Shown piece by piece: positions 1 to 6,637 of a stretch of 14,133 bases of DNA. Below the pieces are notes generated by a model. The model was not told the DNA's origin and did no database searches. It saw nothing but the letters and a program-made list of their open reading frames with translations. The stretch is from the NCBI GenBank assembly GCA_049517675.1, contig JBEKRV010000078.1, positions 1 to 14,133 of the forward strand. Reading direction: 5' to 3'. Made by a program: the position numbers and the translations under genes. Every line of letters starts with the position of its first letter. Position 1 is the stretch's first letter. The DNA is from Bog-756 sp049517675. Its GTDB lineage: Bacteria > Actinomycetota > Acidimicrobiia > Acidimicrobiales > RAAP-2.

Positions 1-302
1 ATCTCGGCCGCCGCGTCGTGCGCGCTCTGCAGCACCCGTGCGGTCTCCTTGCCCACCGCCGAGGTCAGCATGGTGTCGTCGATCACCGGATTGGCGGCCC
101 GCTCCTCGGCCTCGGCCAGGGCGTCCTGGAGCTGCTGCATCCGCTCGGCGTGGCCCCGCAGTCCGGTGGCGATCGACTCGAGGTAGTCCCGGACCTCGGC
201 CGGGTCGAACCCCCGACGCACCGACGCGAACGTGTGCCGGGCCACGTCGTCGGGAACCAGATGGGGTGACGAGGTGATGGTCATCCGGCGTTCCTCAGGC
301 AT
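1..302 (-). CDS. DivIVA-domain protein, N-terminal part (cut by window edge)
   Basis: The first 100 codons are visible; the rest lies beyond position 1. DivIVA-type proteins are coiled-coil scaffolds that recognise curved membrane and organise division or polar growth. Residues about 18-45 hold the typical N-terminal signature: a VARHTF segment, then SVRRGFDPAEVRDYLE, matching the family pattern of a basic-Gly-aromatic-Asp turn followed by a helix. A heptad-rich helix follows (about 50-75, rich in Glu, Gln, Ala and Leu). The start is uncertain. ATG at 302 lies 7 bases after TAGGCT, the same hexamer and spacing seen before the AAA+ gene, suggesting a leaderless mRNA. ATG at 284, in frame, has GAGGAA 6 bases upstream and would drop six residues. 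It is 36 bases downstream of the PDZ-Lon gene on the same strand, so co-transcription is also possible. Family call is secure; cellular role is inferred. Confidence 0.8.
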   Translation of the reverse strand, partial: MPEERRMTITSSPHLVPDDVARHTFASVRRGFDPAEVRDYLESIATGLRGHAERMQQLQDALAEAEERAANPVIDDTMLTSAVGKETARVLQSAHDAAAE

Positions 303-338
303 GGTCCAGAGCCTACGACCGCCCGTCGCCCAATCGGC

Positions 339-1607
339 TCATCCCGCGGAAGCACTGGACGCGGCATCGAGGGCCGTGGTGGCCACGTGGCCCCCGTTCT
401 CCTGGAGCACCTGCAACGCCTGCTCCAACGAGGAGACGGGATAGATCTTGAGGCCCGGCCGGTCCTCGGACAGGGCGGCCTGGTACTCCTGCGGGGGGAC
501 GAGGAAGATGGTCGCCCCCGCGTTCTCGACGGCGACCGTCTTCTGCGCCACACCGCCCACGTCGCCCACGTCGCCGGCGGCGTCCATGGTCCCGGTGGCG
601 GCCACCGTGTGGCCGCCGGTGAGTGAGCCGCCGCTCAACGTGTCGATCACCCCGAGCGTCATGGCCAGACCCGCGGAGGGACCGCCGATGTCGACGACGT
701 CGATCGAGATCGGGAAGGGGTACGTGTAGTCGACCTGGTCCTCCGGCTCGATGCCCACGTCGAGGTAGATGTCCTCGCCGTCGACGTTCACCTTGGTCCG
801 CCGGAGCACGATCGGGACCGGAACGGGCGCGCCGGTCCCGCCCTTGCGCACGGAGAAGGTGACCGCCTGGCCCGGGTGGCGGGTGGCGAGCGCGGTGGTC
901 AGCGCCTCGGCGGTCGGTGTCGGTGTCCCGTCGACCGCGGTGACGACGTCACCCACGTCGAGGACGCCGTAGGCCGGCGTCCCGACGAAGGTCCCGGCGA
1001 TGACGGCGCCGGCCGGCGTGGCCGGGACCGTGTAGCCGAGGTAACGCAGCGCCGAGGTCTTGGCCGCCTGTTCCGCCTGGGTCATCTCGAGCGCTCCCTG
1101 GGCGTCGAGCTCGGAGGGCGCGGTCCCGCCGGTGACCGAGGGCAGCGAGTACAGGGCCGTGTCCGACTCGAGTCGGAAGTAGAGGTACGTGAGCGCGGTC
1201 ACCCGGGCCTCGCGCACATCGGTCAGGAGCACGGGGTCCTTCACCGGGTGGGCCTTGTCGACGGGGACGGTGATGAACGGCTGCACCGACTCGGCCGACC
1301 CGGGCTGGATCGCGTAGTAGTTCAGGTCCACCTTCGAGGCGACGACCGCGGCGAAGACCACCACCACCAGGACCGTCCACAGCACCACACGTCCCCACCG
1401 GGTGCCGGACCGGTTCCGGTGAGTGGTCCGGCCGCCGTAGGGAGGGGCGGGCGGGCCGCCGGGAGCGACGACGGGCCCCGGCGGCACCGCGAACGGGACC
1501 GGCTGCGGGGGGCCGGTCGGGGAGGGTGAAGGGGGGAAGGACCGGAGTGCCATCGGGTCGCGTTCACCGGAGTCGGCCGGCGTGGTGGGGTGCTCGTCGT
1601 CGGTCAT
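339..1607 (-). CDS. Membrane-anchored PDZ-Lon (S16) serine protease, YlbL-like
   Basis: A 422-residue protein. Residues 1-72 are a Pro-rich, low-complexity cytoplasmic tail. Residues about 73-91 form one transmembrane helix, so the rest is probably extracytoplasmic. Residues about 198-270 form a PDZ domain (GVLDVGDVVTAVDG core). Residues about 290-400 form a Lon-type proteolytic domain with the nucleophile in DIGGPSAGL (Ser311) and the partner lysine in GGVAQKTVAV (Lys356); the Ser-Lys dyad is intact. The architecture matches the YlbL/Rv3194c group of secreted PDZ-Lon proteases, which lack the Lon ATPase. In Mycobacterium tuberculosis Rv3194c sits beside a Zincin_2 gene (Rv3195); here a Zincin_2-like gene lies about 3 kb away. 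The ATG at 1607 was chosen because longer in-frame starts (GTG at 1688) run into the divergent HEAT gene. No ribosome binding site is visible. Substrates are unknown. Confidence 0.88.
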   Translation of the reverse strand: MTDDEHPTTPADSGERDPMALRSFPPSPSPTGPPQPVPFAVPPGPVVAPGGPPAPPYGGRTTHRNRSGTRWGRVVLWTVLVVVVFAAVVASKVDLNYYAIQPGSAESVQPFITVPVDKAHPVKDPVLLTDVREARVTALTYLYFRLESDTALYSLPSVTGGTAPSELDAQGALEMTQAEQAAKTSALRYLGYTVPATPAGAVIAGTFVGTPAYGVLDVGDVVTAVDGTPTPTAEALTTALATRHPGQAVTFSVRKGGTGAPVPVPIVLRRTKVNVDGEDIYLDVGIEPEDQVDYTYPFPISIDVVDIGGPSAGLAMTLGVIDTLSGGSLTGGHTVAATGTMDAAGDVGDVGGVAQKTVAVENAGATIFLVPPQEYQAALSEDRPGLKIYPVSSLEQALQVLQENGGHVATTALDAASSASAG

Positions 1608-1610
1608 AGT
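1605..1610 (+). promoter_or_regulatory. Putative -10 element for the HEAT-repeat gene
   Basis: CATAGT ends 6 bases before the GTG at 1617. It resembles the TANNNT hexamers at the same distance in front of other genes here, except for C at the first position. Its first three bases are also the reverse complement of the ATG of the divergent protease gene. No convincing -35 box is visible. Confidence 0.4.
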
Positions 1611-1616
1611 GGTGCT

Positions 1617-2276
1617 GTGCAGCCTGCCACGGAACCCGATCCCGGCCGGGTCACCGATCGCCGCCGCGACGTCGCCGAGGCGGGTCACCTCGGCGACGTC
1701 ACCCGGGTGCGCGAGGGATTGACCGACGACTCACCGGCCGTGCGGGCGACCGCGCTCGGGGCCATGGACCGTCTGGGTGCGCTCACCGCGGACCTCCTGG
1801 TTTCCGGCCTGGCCGACGCCGACCCCGGGGTCCGCCGCAGGGCGGTCGAACTGGCCGCCTCCCACCCGGACGTCGGCGTCTCCGCGCTCCTCGACGACCC
1901 GGACCCGTCGGTCGTCGAGATGACCGCGTGGACCCTGGGCGAGCGGGAGGAGGTCGGGGCGGTGGCCGCCCTGTCCGGACTGTCGGCGACCCGGGGCGGC
2001 CATGACGATCCTCTGTGCCGGGAGGCCGCCGTCGCCGCCCTCGGTGCCATCGGCGACCCGACCGGGCTCCCCGCCGTCCTGGCCGCCCTGGACGACAAGC
2101 CCGCCGTCCGGCGACGGGCAGCGGTGGCCCTGGCCGCCTTCGACGGGCCCGAGGTCGAGGCGGCGCTCCGCCGGTGTCTCGCGGACCGGGACTGGCAGGT
2201 GCGGCAGGTGGCCGAGGACCTCCTCGACATCGTCGAGCGACCGGAGGGACCGACCGGAGCGGCGGACCGACCGTAG
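1617..2276 (+). CDS. HEAT-repeat (PBS-lyase-like) protein
   Basis: A 219-residue soluble protein with no signal peptide or membrane helix. It consists of about five to six repeats of roughly 30 residues, each with two short Ala/Leu/Val-rich helices and a central Asp-Pro or Asp-Asp turn, for example DDSPAVRATALGAM, DADPGVRRRAVELA, DDPDPSVVEMTAWTLG, DDPLCREAAVAALGAIG and DKPAVRRRAAVALAAF. Such HEAT/PBS-lyase repeats form curved scaffolds for protein-protein contacts. No catalytic residues can be claimed. GTG at 1617 was preferred to GTG at 1590 because it does not overlap the divergent protease gene and lies 6 bases after a -10-like hexamer. The head-to-head layout with the PDZ-Lon gene, 9 bases apart, hints at joint control; an adaptor role for that protease is only a guess. 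Confidence 0.75.
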   Translation: MQPATEPDPGRVTDRRRDVAEAGHLGDVTRVREGLTDDSPAVRATALGAMDRLGALTADLLVSGLADADPGVRRRAVELAASHPDVGVSALLDDPDPSVVEMTAWTLGEREEVGAVAALSGLSATRGGHDDPLCREAAVAALGAIGDPTGLPAVLAALDDKPAVRRRAAVALAAFDGPEVEAALRRCLADRDWQVRQVAEDLLDIVERPEGPTGAADRP

Positions 2277-2279
2277 CGG

Positions 2280-2303
2280 GACCGTGCGACCGTGCGACCG
2301 TGC
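2280..2303. repeat. Three tandem copies of GACCGTGC
   Basis: Three exact 8-base copies in a row lie in the short gap between the convergent HEAT and MreB-like genes. A small tandem repeat like this can vary by slippage, but it lies outside both genes. Confidence 0.7.
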
Positions 2304-2316
2304 GGCCGCTCGGTCG
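2295..2316. terminator. Palindrome between convergent genes, possible bidirectional terminator
   Basis: CGACC and GGTCG arms flank the palindrome GCGGCCGC, with 2-base mismatched bulges on each side, between the stops of the HEAT and MreB-like genes. There is no T-run on either strand, so intrinsic termination is uncertain. Confidence 0.35.
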
Positions 2317-2325
2317 GAGAAACGG

Positions 2326-3330
2326 TCAGGACTCGGCCGCGGCGAAGATCGGTCGCAGGCTGTCGAACGAGTCGAGGCACAGCCCGGCACCACGGACGAC
2401 GCACCCGATCGGGTCGGGGACCAGGTGCACGGGCACCTCGGTCTCCTGGGCCAGCCGTTCCGCCAGACCACGCAGGTTGGCCCCACCGCCGAGGAGGTGG
2501 ATCCCCTCGTAGATGATGTCCTGGGCCAGTTCGGGCGGCGAGTCGGAGAGGCAGCCGACCACGGTGTCCACGATCAGGTCGACCTGGTCGCGGACCGCGA
2601 ACCGGATCTCGTCCGGAGCGAGCACCACCGTCCGGGGCTCTCCGGTGGTGACCTCGCGGCCGCGGACCTCGGCCCGCATCTCCCCCTCGTAGGGCAGCGC
2701 CGAACCGATCGCCAGCTTCAATTCCTCACCCGTGCGTTCGCTGATGGCCACGCCGTGCTTCTGGCGCACGTACTCCTGGATGGCGGCGTCCATGTCGAAG
2801 CCGCCGCACCGGACGGCCCGGTAGGCCACGACCCCCCCGAGCGAGATGACCGCGGTCTCGGTGGTGCCGCCCCCGACGTCGACGACCATGTTCCCCACCG
2901 GTTCGTGGATGGCGAGGCCGGCGCCGATGGCGGCGGCCATGGGCTGCTCGATGAGGTGGGCGGCCGAGGCCCCGGCACGCCGCGCCGCCTCCCGGACCGC
3001 CCGCCGTTCGACCGAGGTGATGGCCGACGGAACGCAGACCAGGACGCGGGGACGGCTCAGCCTGGTGAGGCCGGACCGGCGGAGCAGCAGGCGGATGGTC
3101 CGTTCGGTGATGTCGAAGTCGGTGATCGCCCCTTCGCGGAGCGGTCGGACGGCCACGATGTAGCCGGGGGTGCGGCCGATCAGCTGCCAGACCTCGTCCC
3201 CCACCGCCAGCACCTCGTGGGTGCGTGTGTTGAGGGCGATCACCGTCGGCTCCTCGAGGATCACCCCGCGACCCTTGGCGAACACCTGGGTGTTGGAGGT
3301 CCCGAGGTCGATCGCGAGGTCCCGGGCCAC
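2326..3330 (-). CDS. mreB: MreB/Mbl-family bacterial actin
   Basis: A 334-residue protein, the usual MreB length. MreB polymerises with ATP under the membrane and directs lateral cell-wall synthesis. Visible motifs are phosphate-1 AIDLGTSNTQVF (about 6-17), the family's GVILEEPTVIALN (22-34), phosphate-2 VVDVGGGTTE (149-158), the GERT-like ISERTGEELKLAIGSA stretch (196-211) and the adenosine loop LLGGGANLRGL (279-289). The C-terminal VHLVPDPIGCVVRGAG is also typical. The GTG at 3330 was chosen because it puts AIDLGTS at the normal distance from the N terminus and lies 6 bases after TACGAT, a likely -10 box for a leaderless mRNA. In-frame sequence upstream has no MreB features and runs antisense to the HtrA-like gene. 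It is not followed by mreC or mreD, so it may be a second actin rather than the main rod-shape gene. Family call is strong; the paralogue identity is open. Confidence 0.88.
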   Translation of the reverse strand: MARDLAIDLGTSNTQVFAKGRGVILEEPTVIALNTRTHEVLAVGDEVWQLIGRTPGYIVAVRPLREGAITDFDITERTIRLLLRRSGLTRLSRPRVLVCVPSAITSVERRAVREAARRAGASAAHLIEQPMAAAIGAGLAIHEPVGNMVVDVGGGTTETAVISLGGVVAYRAVRCGGFDMDAAIQEYVRQKHGVAISERTGEELKLAIGSALPYEGEMRAEVRGREVTTGEPRTVVLAPDEIRFAVRDQVDLIVDTVVGCLSDSPPELAQDIIYEGIHLLGGGANLRGLAERLAQETEVPVHLVPDPIGCVVRGAGLCLDSFDSLRPIFAAAES

Positions 3331-3427
3331 ACGGACATCGTAGGACGGGCGGGTCGACCCCGGGTCCGCACACCCGCCACCGGGAGGCGCCCTCCATTCG
3401 GCGCCGGGCATCGGTAACCTTCGACGC
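3331..3427. promoter_or_regulatory. Divergent promoter region, MreB-like and HtrA-like genes
   Basis: This 97-base gap must hold both promoters. On the minus strand TACGAT (3342-3337) ends 6 bases before the MreB-like GTG. On the plus strand TAACCT (3415-3420) ends 7 bases before the HtrA-like GTG. Neither has a clear TTGACA-like -35 box at the usual distance. Both genes would give leaderless mRNAs. Confidence 0.5.
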
Positions 3428-4672
3428 GTGCACGGTGAGGACGAGGACGGCTTCGGCGCGCGTCCCGACGACGACTGGTCGGGAGACGACGGGCCCTTGC
3501 GCGGGTGGGTCCCACCCGACGACAGGCTGTGGCTCCATCCTTCCGAGCGGGCGACCGTCATGGGCCCGGCAGGGACGGCCGCCCCGGCCCATCCACGCAC
3601 CCCGATCCGCGGTGTGTGGGTCATCGGCGGGCTCACGCTCTGCGTGGCACTGACCCTCGCCGTGAGCGGCTTCGTCCTGGCCGCCACCAACGACACCGGG
3701 CCTTCGACGGCGACCACGCTCACCTTCACCGGCGTGCCGACCACCGAAGCCGATCTCGGCGACCTGACTGATGAACACGAGATGGACTCGGTGGCGTCGA
3801 CGGTCCGAGCGTCCACGGTCGCACTGGTCGTCTCCACCCGTTCCGGCACCACCGTGGGCACCGGTGTCGTCGTCGAAGCCGGCGGGATCATCGTGGTCAT
3901 GCGACCGACCATCGCGAGCGCCAGGGTGATCACGGTGGTCGAGCCCGGAGGCGCCCGGGAGACCGCCTCGATCGTGGGGGACGACCCGTACACCGGAATC
4001 GCCGTCGTGCGCATCGCCGACGATCTGCCGGTGGCCGACTTCACCAGCGGGGACCCGTCGACGGGTTCGGTCGCGGTGGCCATGTCCGAGGAGGCCGGGC
4101 CGTCCGACCACGGTCCCGGCACCCATCTGTACGCGGGGACCGTCCTGTTCTCCGGCATCGCCGCCGGCGTCAGCAGGATCTCCGGCCTGTGCGAGACGGG
4201 TGTCGCCGCCCCGCTGTCGGCCGATGACCTCGGGAGCCCCCTCGTCGACCAGACGGGCGCCGTGACCGGGATCCTCGACGGCGTGTTCGGTGCCGGAACC
4301 TCGAGGATCTCGGTATTCCTCCCGGCCCAGCTCGTCGTGGACGTCGCCAGCCAGATCGTGTCCCGGGGCTCGGTGGCCCACGGGTACCTCGGGGCGCAGA
4401 TGGCCGACGTCCCGGCATCGTGGCTTGGTACGTCGGGCCCCGACGAGGGCGGGGCGATGGTCGAGAACGTCACCGCCGGCGACTCGGCCGCCCAGGCCGG
4501 GCTGGAGCGCGGGGACCTGATCGTCTCGGTCGACGGCGAGGCGGTCCGGTCGGTCGCCGAACTGGCGACCCGCCTCTACGCGGAACCGCCCGGGACCGAG
4601 CTCCCCGTGAGCTTCGTCCGCGGGGGGATGACCTTCGACACCACGGTCGTCCTCGGGGGCGGCCAGGGGTAG
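3428..4672 (+). CDS. HtrA-like trypsin-fold/PDZ membrane protein without catalytic triad
   Basis: A 414-residue protein. Residues 1-60 are a cytoplasmic acidic tail with a DDRLWLHPSE motif (31-40). Residues about 62-86 are one transmembrane helix. Residues about 120-310 align by eye with the HtrA protease fold, and residues about 318-410 form a PDZ domain (GAMVENVTAGDSAAQAGL, then GDLIVSVDG). The fold landmarks are present but each catalytic site is changed. The usual GYILTNxHVV appears as GIIVVMRPTI (His to Pro160). The usual DxxTDLAV appears as DPYTGIAV (Asp to Gly190). The usual GNSGGPL appears as DDLGSPL (Ser to Leu268). It is therefore probably a pseudoprotease that binds peptides or partners through PDZ outside the membrane. 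The GTG start lies 7 bases after TAACCT. Divergent from the MreB-like gene and 55 bases before the Zincin_2-like gene. An inactive role is inferred; no activity can be read from sequence. Confidence 0.82.
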   Translation: MHGEDEDGFGARPDDDWSGDDGPLRGWVPPDDRLWLHPSERATVMGPAGTAAPAHPRTPIRGVWVIGGLTLCVALTLAVSGFVLAATNDTGPSTATTLTFTGVPTTEADLGDLTDEHEMDSVASTVRASTVALVVSTRSGTTVGTGVVVEAGGIIVVMRPTIASARVITVVEPGGARETASIVGDDPYTGIAVVRIADDLPVADFTSGDPSTGSVAVAMSEEAGPSDHGPGTHLYAGTVLFSGIAAGVSRISGLCETGVAAPLSADDLGSPLVDQTGAVTGILDGVFGAGTSRISVFLPAQLVVDVASQIVSRGSVAHGYLGAQMADVPASWLGTSGPDEGGAMVENVTAGDSAAQAGLERGDLIVSVDGEAVRSVAELATRLYAEPPGTELPVSFVRGGMTFDTTVVLGGGQG

Positions 4673-4713
4673 CGTCCCGCCCGGCCCCGACGCACCGGCC
4701 GGTGGGTGGGGGC

Positions 4714-4730
4714 CATAGCATGCAGCTATG
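4714..4730 (+). promoter_or_regulatory. -10 element and palindrome at the Zincin_2-like start codon
   Basis: TAGCAT (4716-4721) ends 6 bases before the ATG at 4728, fitting the leaderless pattern. It is embedded in a perfect inverted repeat, CATAGC and GCTATG separated by 5 bases, which spans the -10 box and the start codon. It could be an operator or chance. Confidence 0.45.
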
Positions 4731-5990
4731 GCACCGCCCGACCCCGGAGACTCGGGGAACCCGTTCCAGTCCCTGCTCGGCGACCTCATGAACATGCTCG
4801 GGTCCAACGGTCCCGACACCTGGGAGATGACCCGGGCCTTCGCCGTCAACGTGGCAACCGGTGGGGTCGCCGAACCCAACGTCGAGCCGCTCCAACGGAT
4901 CGAGGTCGAGCAGCTGTCGAGGGTGGCGGAGCTCAACGTCATCGAGGCCACCGGGATGCCGGTCACGCCGGACGGCCGTCGGCTCACCTGCGTGCCGGTC
5001 GGGCGGGGCGACTGGACCGTGCGGGCCCTCGAGTCGTGGCACCCGATCCTCTCCGCGATGGCCAAGCCGCCGGCACCGCATCCGTCGACGCACGGGGGCG
5101 ACCTTCCCTACGGGCCCACCGACCTCGACCAGACCGACGACCCGACGGGCGGCATGGCGGCCATGCTCGGACAGTGGGCCACGGCCGTCGGCCCGATGTT
5201 CTTCGGCCTCCAGGTCGGCTCGGTCGTCGGCCACCTGGCGCAACGGACGCTCGGGCAGTACCCGCTCGCCCTCCCGTGGGCACCGTCGGACGAGCTGCTG
5301 CTCGTGACCTCCAACATCGCCGAGTTCGCCACCGACTGGAGCCTGCCCCACGAGGAGGCCCTGCTGTGGGTGAGTGCCCGCGAACTGGCGTCGAACTCGG
5401 TCCTCACCCGACCCGGGGTGCGGGCCCGTTTCGAGGAGTTCCTCCTCGCGCTGGCCGAGTCCCAGGCCGCAGCGCAACAGGATCTGGCCGCCCGGCTACG
5501 GGGCCTGACCGGCGGCGAACCCGGGAGCGAACCGGGCGCGGGGATGGATCTCGAGTCGCTGCAGGGCATGTTCGGTGATCCGGAAGCCCTCCTCGGCGAC
5601 CTGCTGACACCCGAGACCCGGCGCACCTCGGACCAGTTGACCGCGCTCGCCGTGGTCGTCGACGCATACGCGGACCACATCGCCACGGTGGTGGGCACCA
5701 AGCTCGTCGGTGCCCACGCCCAGCTGGCCGAGGCCTGGTACCGCAGGCGGATCGAGCGGGGCAAGGGTGAGGAAGCGGCCGGCGCCCTGTTCGGACTCGA
5801 CCTCGACCAGACCCAGGTCGACCGGGGTCGGGCGTTCGTGGCCGGAGTGGTCGAACGGGCGGGTGAGGACAGCCTCGGCCGTCTCTGGAACCCGGCCATC
5901 AACCTCCCCACGCCGGCGGAGGTCGACGCCCCCGGCCTGTGGCTCGAGCGCATCGACCTGCCGCATCTGGAACAGCCGTCCGACGGCTGA
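4728..5990 (+). CDS. Zincin_2 (DUF2342)-like protein with degenerate metal site
   Basis: A 420-residue protein resembling the actinobacterial 'putative hydrolase / zinc-dependent metalloprotease' family (Zincin_2, Rv3195-like). Family-type features are the N-terminal NPFQSLLGDLMNML segment, the helical VEQLSRVAELNVIEATGM (59-77), a Gly-rich FFGLQVGSVVGHLAQ (158-172) and a LLLVTSNIAEFATDWSLPHEEALLWV block (190-215). In the family this block runs into an HExxH zinc motif. Here the sequence is WVSARELASN (214-223): only Glu219 remains and both histidines are Arg218 and Ser222. The later EGxADHVMD-type motif appears as VDAYADHIATVVG (311-323), with Asp312 at the usual Glu. Zinc-dependent proteolysis therefore looks lost. 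The ATG is 6 bases after TAGCAT. It follows the HtrA-like gene on the same strand. Some family members were annotated as F420-linked from gene context only; I see no F420 gene here. Confidence 0.78.
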   Translation: MAPPDPGDSGNPFQSLLGDLMNMLGSNGPDTWEMTRAFAVNVATGGVAEPNVEPLQRIEVEQLSRVAELNVIEATGMPVTPDGRRLTCVPVGRGDWTVRALESWHPILSAMAKPPAPHPSTHGGDLPYGPTDLDQTDDPTGGMAAMLGQWATAVGPMFFGLQVGSVVGHLAQRTLGQYPLALPWAPSDELLLVTSNIAEFATDWSLPHEEALLWVSARELASNSVLTRPGVRARFEEFLLALAESQAAAQQDLAARLRGLTGGEPGSEPGAGMDLESLQGMFGDPEALLGDLLTPETRRTSDQLTALAVVVDAYADHIATVVGTKLVGAHAQLAEAWYRRRIERGKGEEAAGALFGLDLDQTQVDRGRAFVAGVVERAGEDSLGRLWNPAINLPTPAEVDAPGLWLERIDLPHLEQPSDG

Positions 5991-6003
5991 GCGTGCGCTC
6001 GGC
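5986..6003. terminator. Stem-loop in the 13-base convergent gap
   Basis: GCTGAGCG pairs with CGCTCGGC (one G-T pair) around a tight loop. It covers the stop codon of the Zincin_2-like gene and reaches the stop of the opposing gene. No T-run follows, so a terminator role is tentative. Confidence 0.3.
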
Positions 6004-6354
6004 TCAGGCCGGGGCGTCCGGCGCCGGCCCGCCCACGGTGGATTCCGGAGCGACGGGTGTGGGCTCCTCCTCGGGGACGCCGAGATCCCACTCGATCAGG
6101 ATGTTCTCCCGCTCGGCATCGCGGATGACCCGCTCGCGATTGCGCCGGTACTGCGGGTCGTGGGGAGGGAGCAGGACGAGTCGGGCGTTGGTCCGTCGGC
6201 GGAACTCCTCGATGAGCGCGGGATCGCCGAAGTCGGACCGGACCTCCCAGTGGGGCGCCACCGGGCCGAGATAGACGATCCGCACGTGGCCGATCGGCGG
6301 CTGCGGTTCAGCATCCTCCTCGGGGAGTGTCGGATCATCGGTGACCGGGGTCAT
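6004..6354 (-). CDS. Conserved-looking small protein of unknown function
   Basis: A 116-residue soluble acidic protein I cannot assign to a family. The core (about 22-93) looks well folded: a beta-rich VRIVYLGPVAPHWEVRSDFG, a helical segment PALIEEFRRRTNARLVLLPP, and a basic helix DPQYRRNRERVIRDAEREN followed by ILIEWDLG. Both ends are Pro/Glu-rich and probably disordered. Repeated Trp, His and Arg residues in the core suggest a binding surface but no known motif. The ATG at 6354 is well supported by AGGAGGAA 8 bases upstream, one of the strongest ribosome binding sites in the window. TAGGAT (6393-6388) further upstream is a plausible -10 box, giving a leader of about 25 bases. It faces the Zincin_2-like gene and is divergent from the whiB gene. 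Confidence 0.7.
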   Translation of the reverse strand: MTPVTDDPTLPEEDAEPQPPIGHVRIVYLGPVAPHWEVRSDFGDPALIEEFRRRTNARLVLLPPHDPQYRRNRERVIRDAERENILIEWDLGVPEEEPTPVAPESTVGGPAPDAPA

Positions 6355-6360
6355 GGCAGA

Positions 6361-6393
6361 AGTTCCTCCTGGGACGGCAGTGCCGCGATCCTA
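6361..6393 (-). promoter_or_regulatory. -10 box and ribosome binding site of the 116-residue gene
   Basis: On the minus strand TAGGAT (6393-6388) is followed by AGGAGGAA, which ends 8 bases before the ATG at 6354. This leadered arrangement contrasts with the leaderless starts of several neighbours. Confidence 0.45.
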
Positions 6394-6445
6394 CCGCCGG
6401 GCGGGTGGGCGACGGTCCGGGGCCCTCGGGACCGCCGGCGAGCAC

Positions 6446-6634
6446 CCTTGCGGCGACCAAGATAAGAAGGTCCAGGTGACAGTTAAGAATTCGGTGAGGA
6501 AAGCATCAGAACCCGGCGATTCCGCACCGTTCCCCGACGGGCGGCGCGACACTGGATCCAGAACGGATGCGGTTGAGGCAGACGGCCGGACAGGCCACTG
6601 CGGACGCCGGGGCATCCCCGAGGATCACGGAGGA
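6446..6634 (+). promoter_or_regulatory. Upstream region of the first whiB gene
   Basis: An AT-rich patch (about 6455-6510, including AAGATAAGAAGG and AGTTAAGAATTC) stands out in very GC-rich DNA about 130-180 bases before the whiB start, a likely promoter with a long leader. GGAGG (6629-6633) lies 4 bases before the ATG and fixes the start. I see no clear hexamer pair or strong palindrome. Confidence 0.4.
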
Positions 6635-6637
6635 TCC

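Noticed and set aside
1608..1688. Longer PDZ-Lon protein from GTG at 1688
   Set aside because: It would overlap the divergent HEAT gene by over 70 bases and adds no recognisable sequence; the ATG at 1607 is simpler.
2280..2303. The three GACCGTGC copies as a CRISPR or regulatory iteron array
   Set aside because: Only three contiguous 8-base units with no spacers, in a convergent gap; simple slippage is enough to explain them.
3331..4473. N-terminal extension of the MreB-like protein by 381 residues
   Set aside because: The extension is antisense to the HtrA-like gene and has no motif; MreB similarity starts just after the GTG at 3330.
2726..5065. A 779-codon open frame on the minus strand across MreB-like, HtrA-like and Zincin_2-like genes
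   Set aside because: Its product is low-complexity Gly/Arg/His-rich and conflicts with three recognisable genes.
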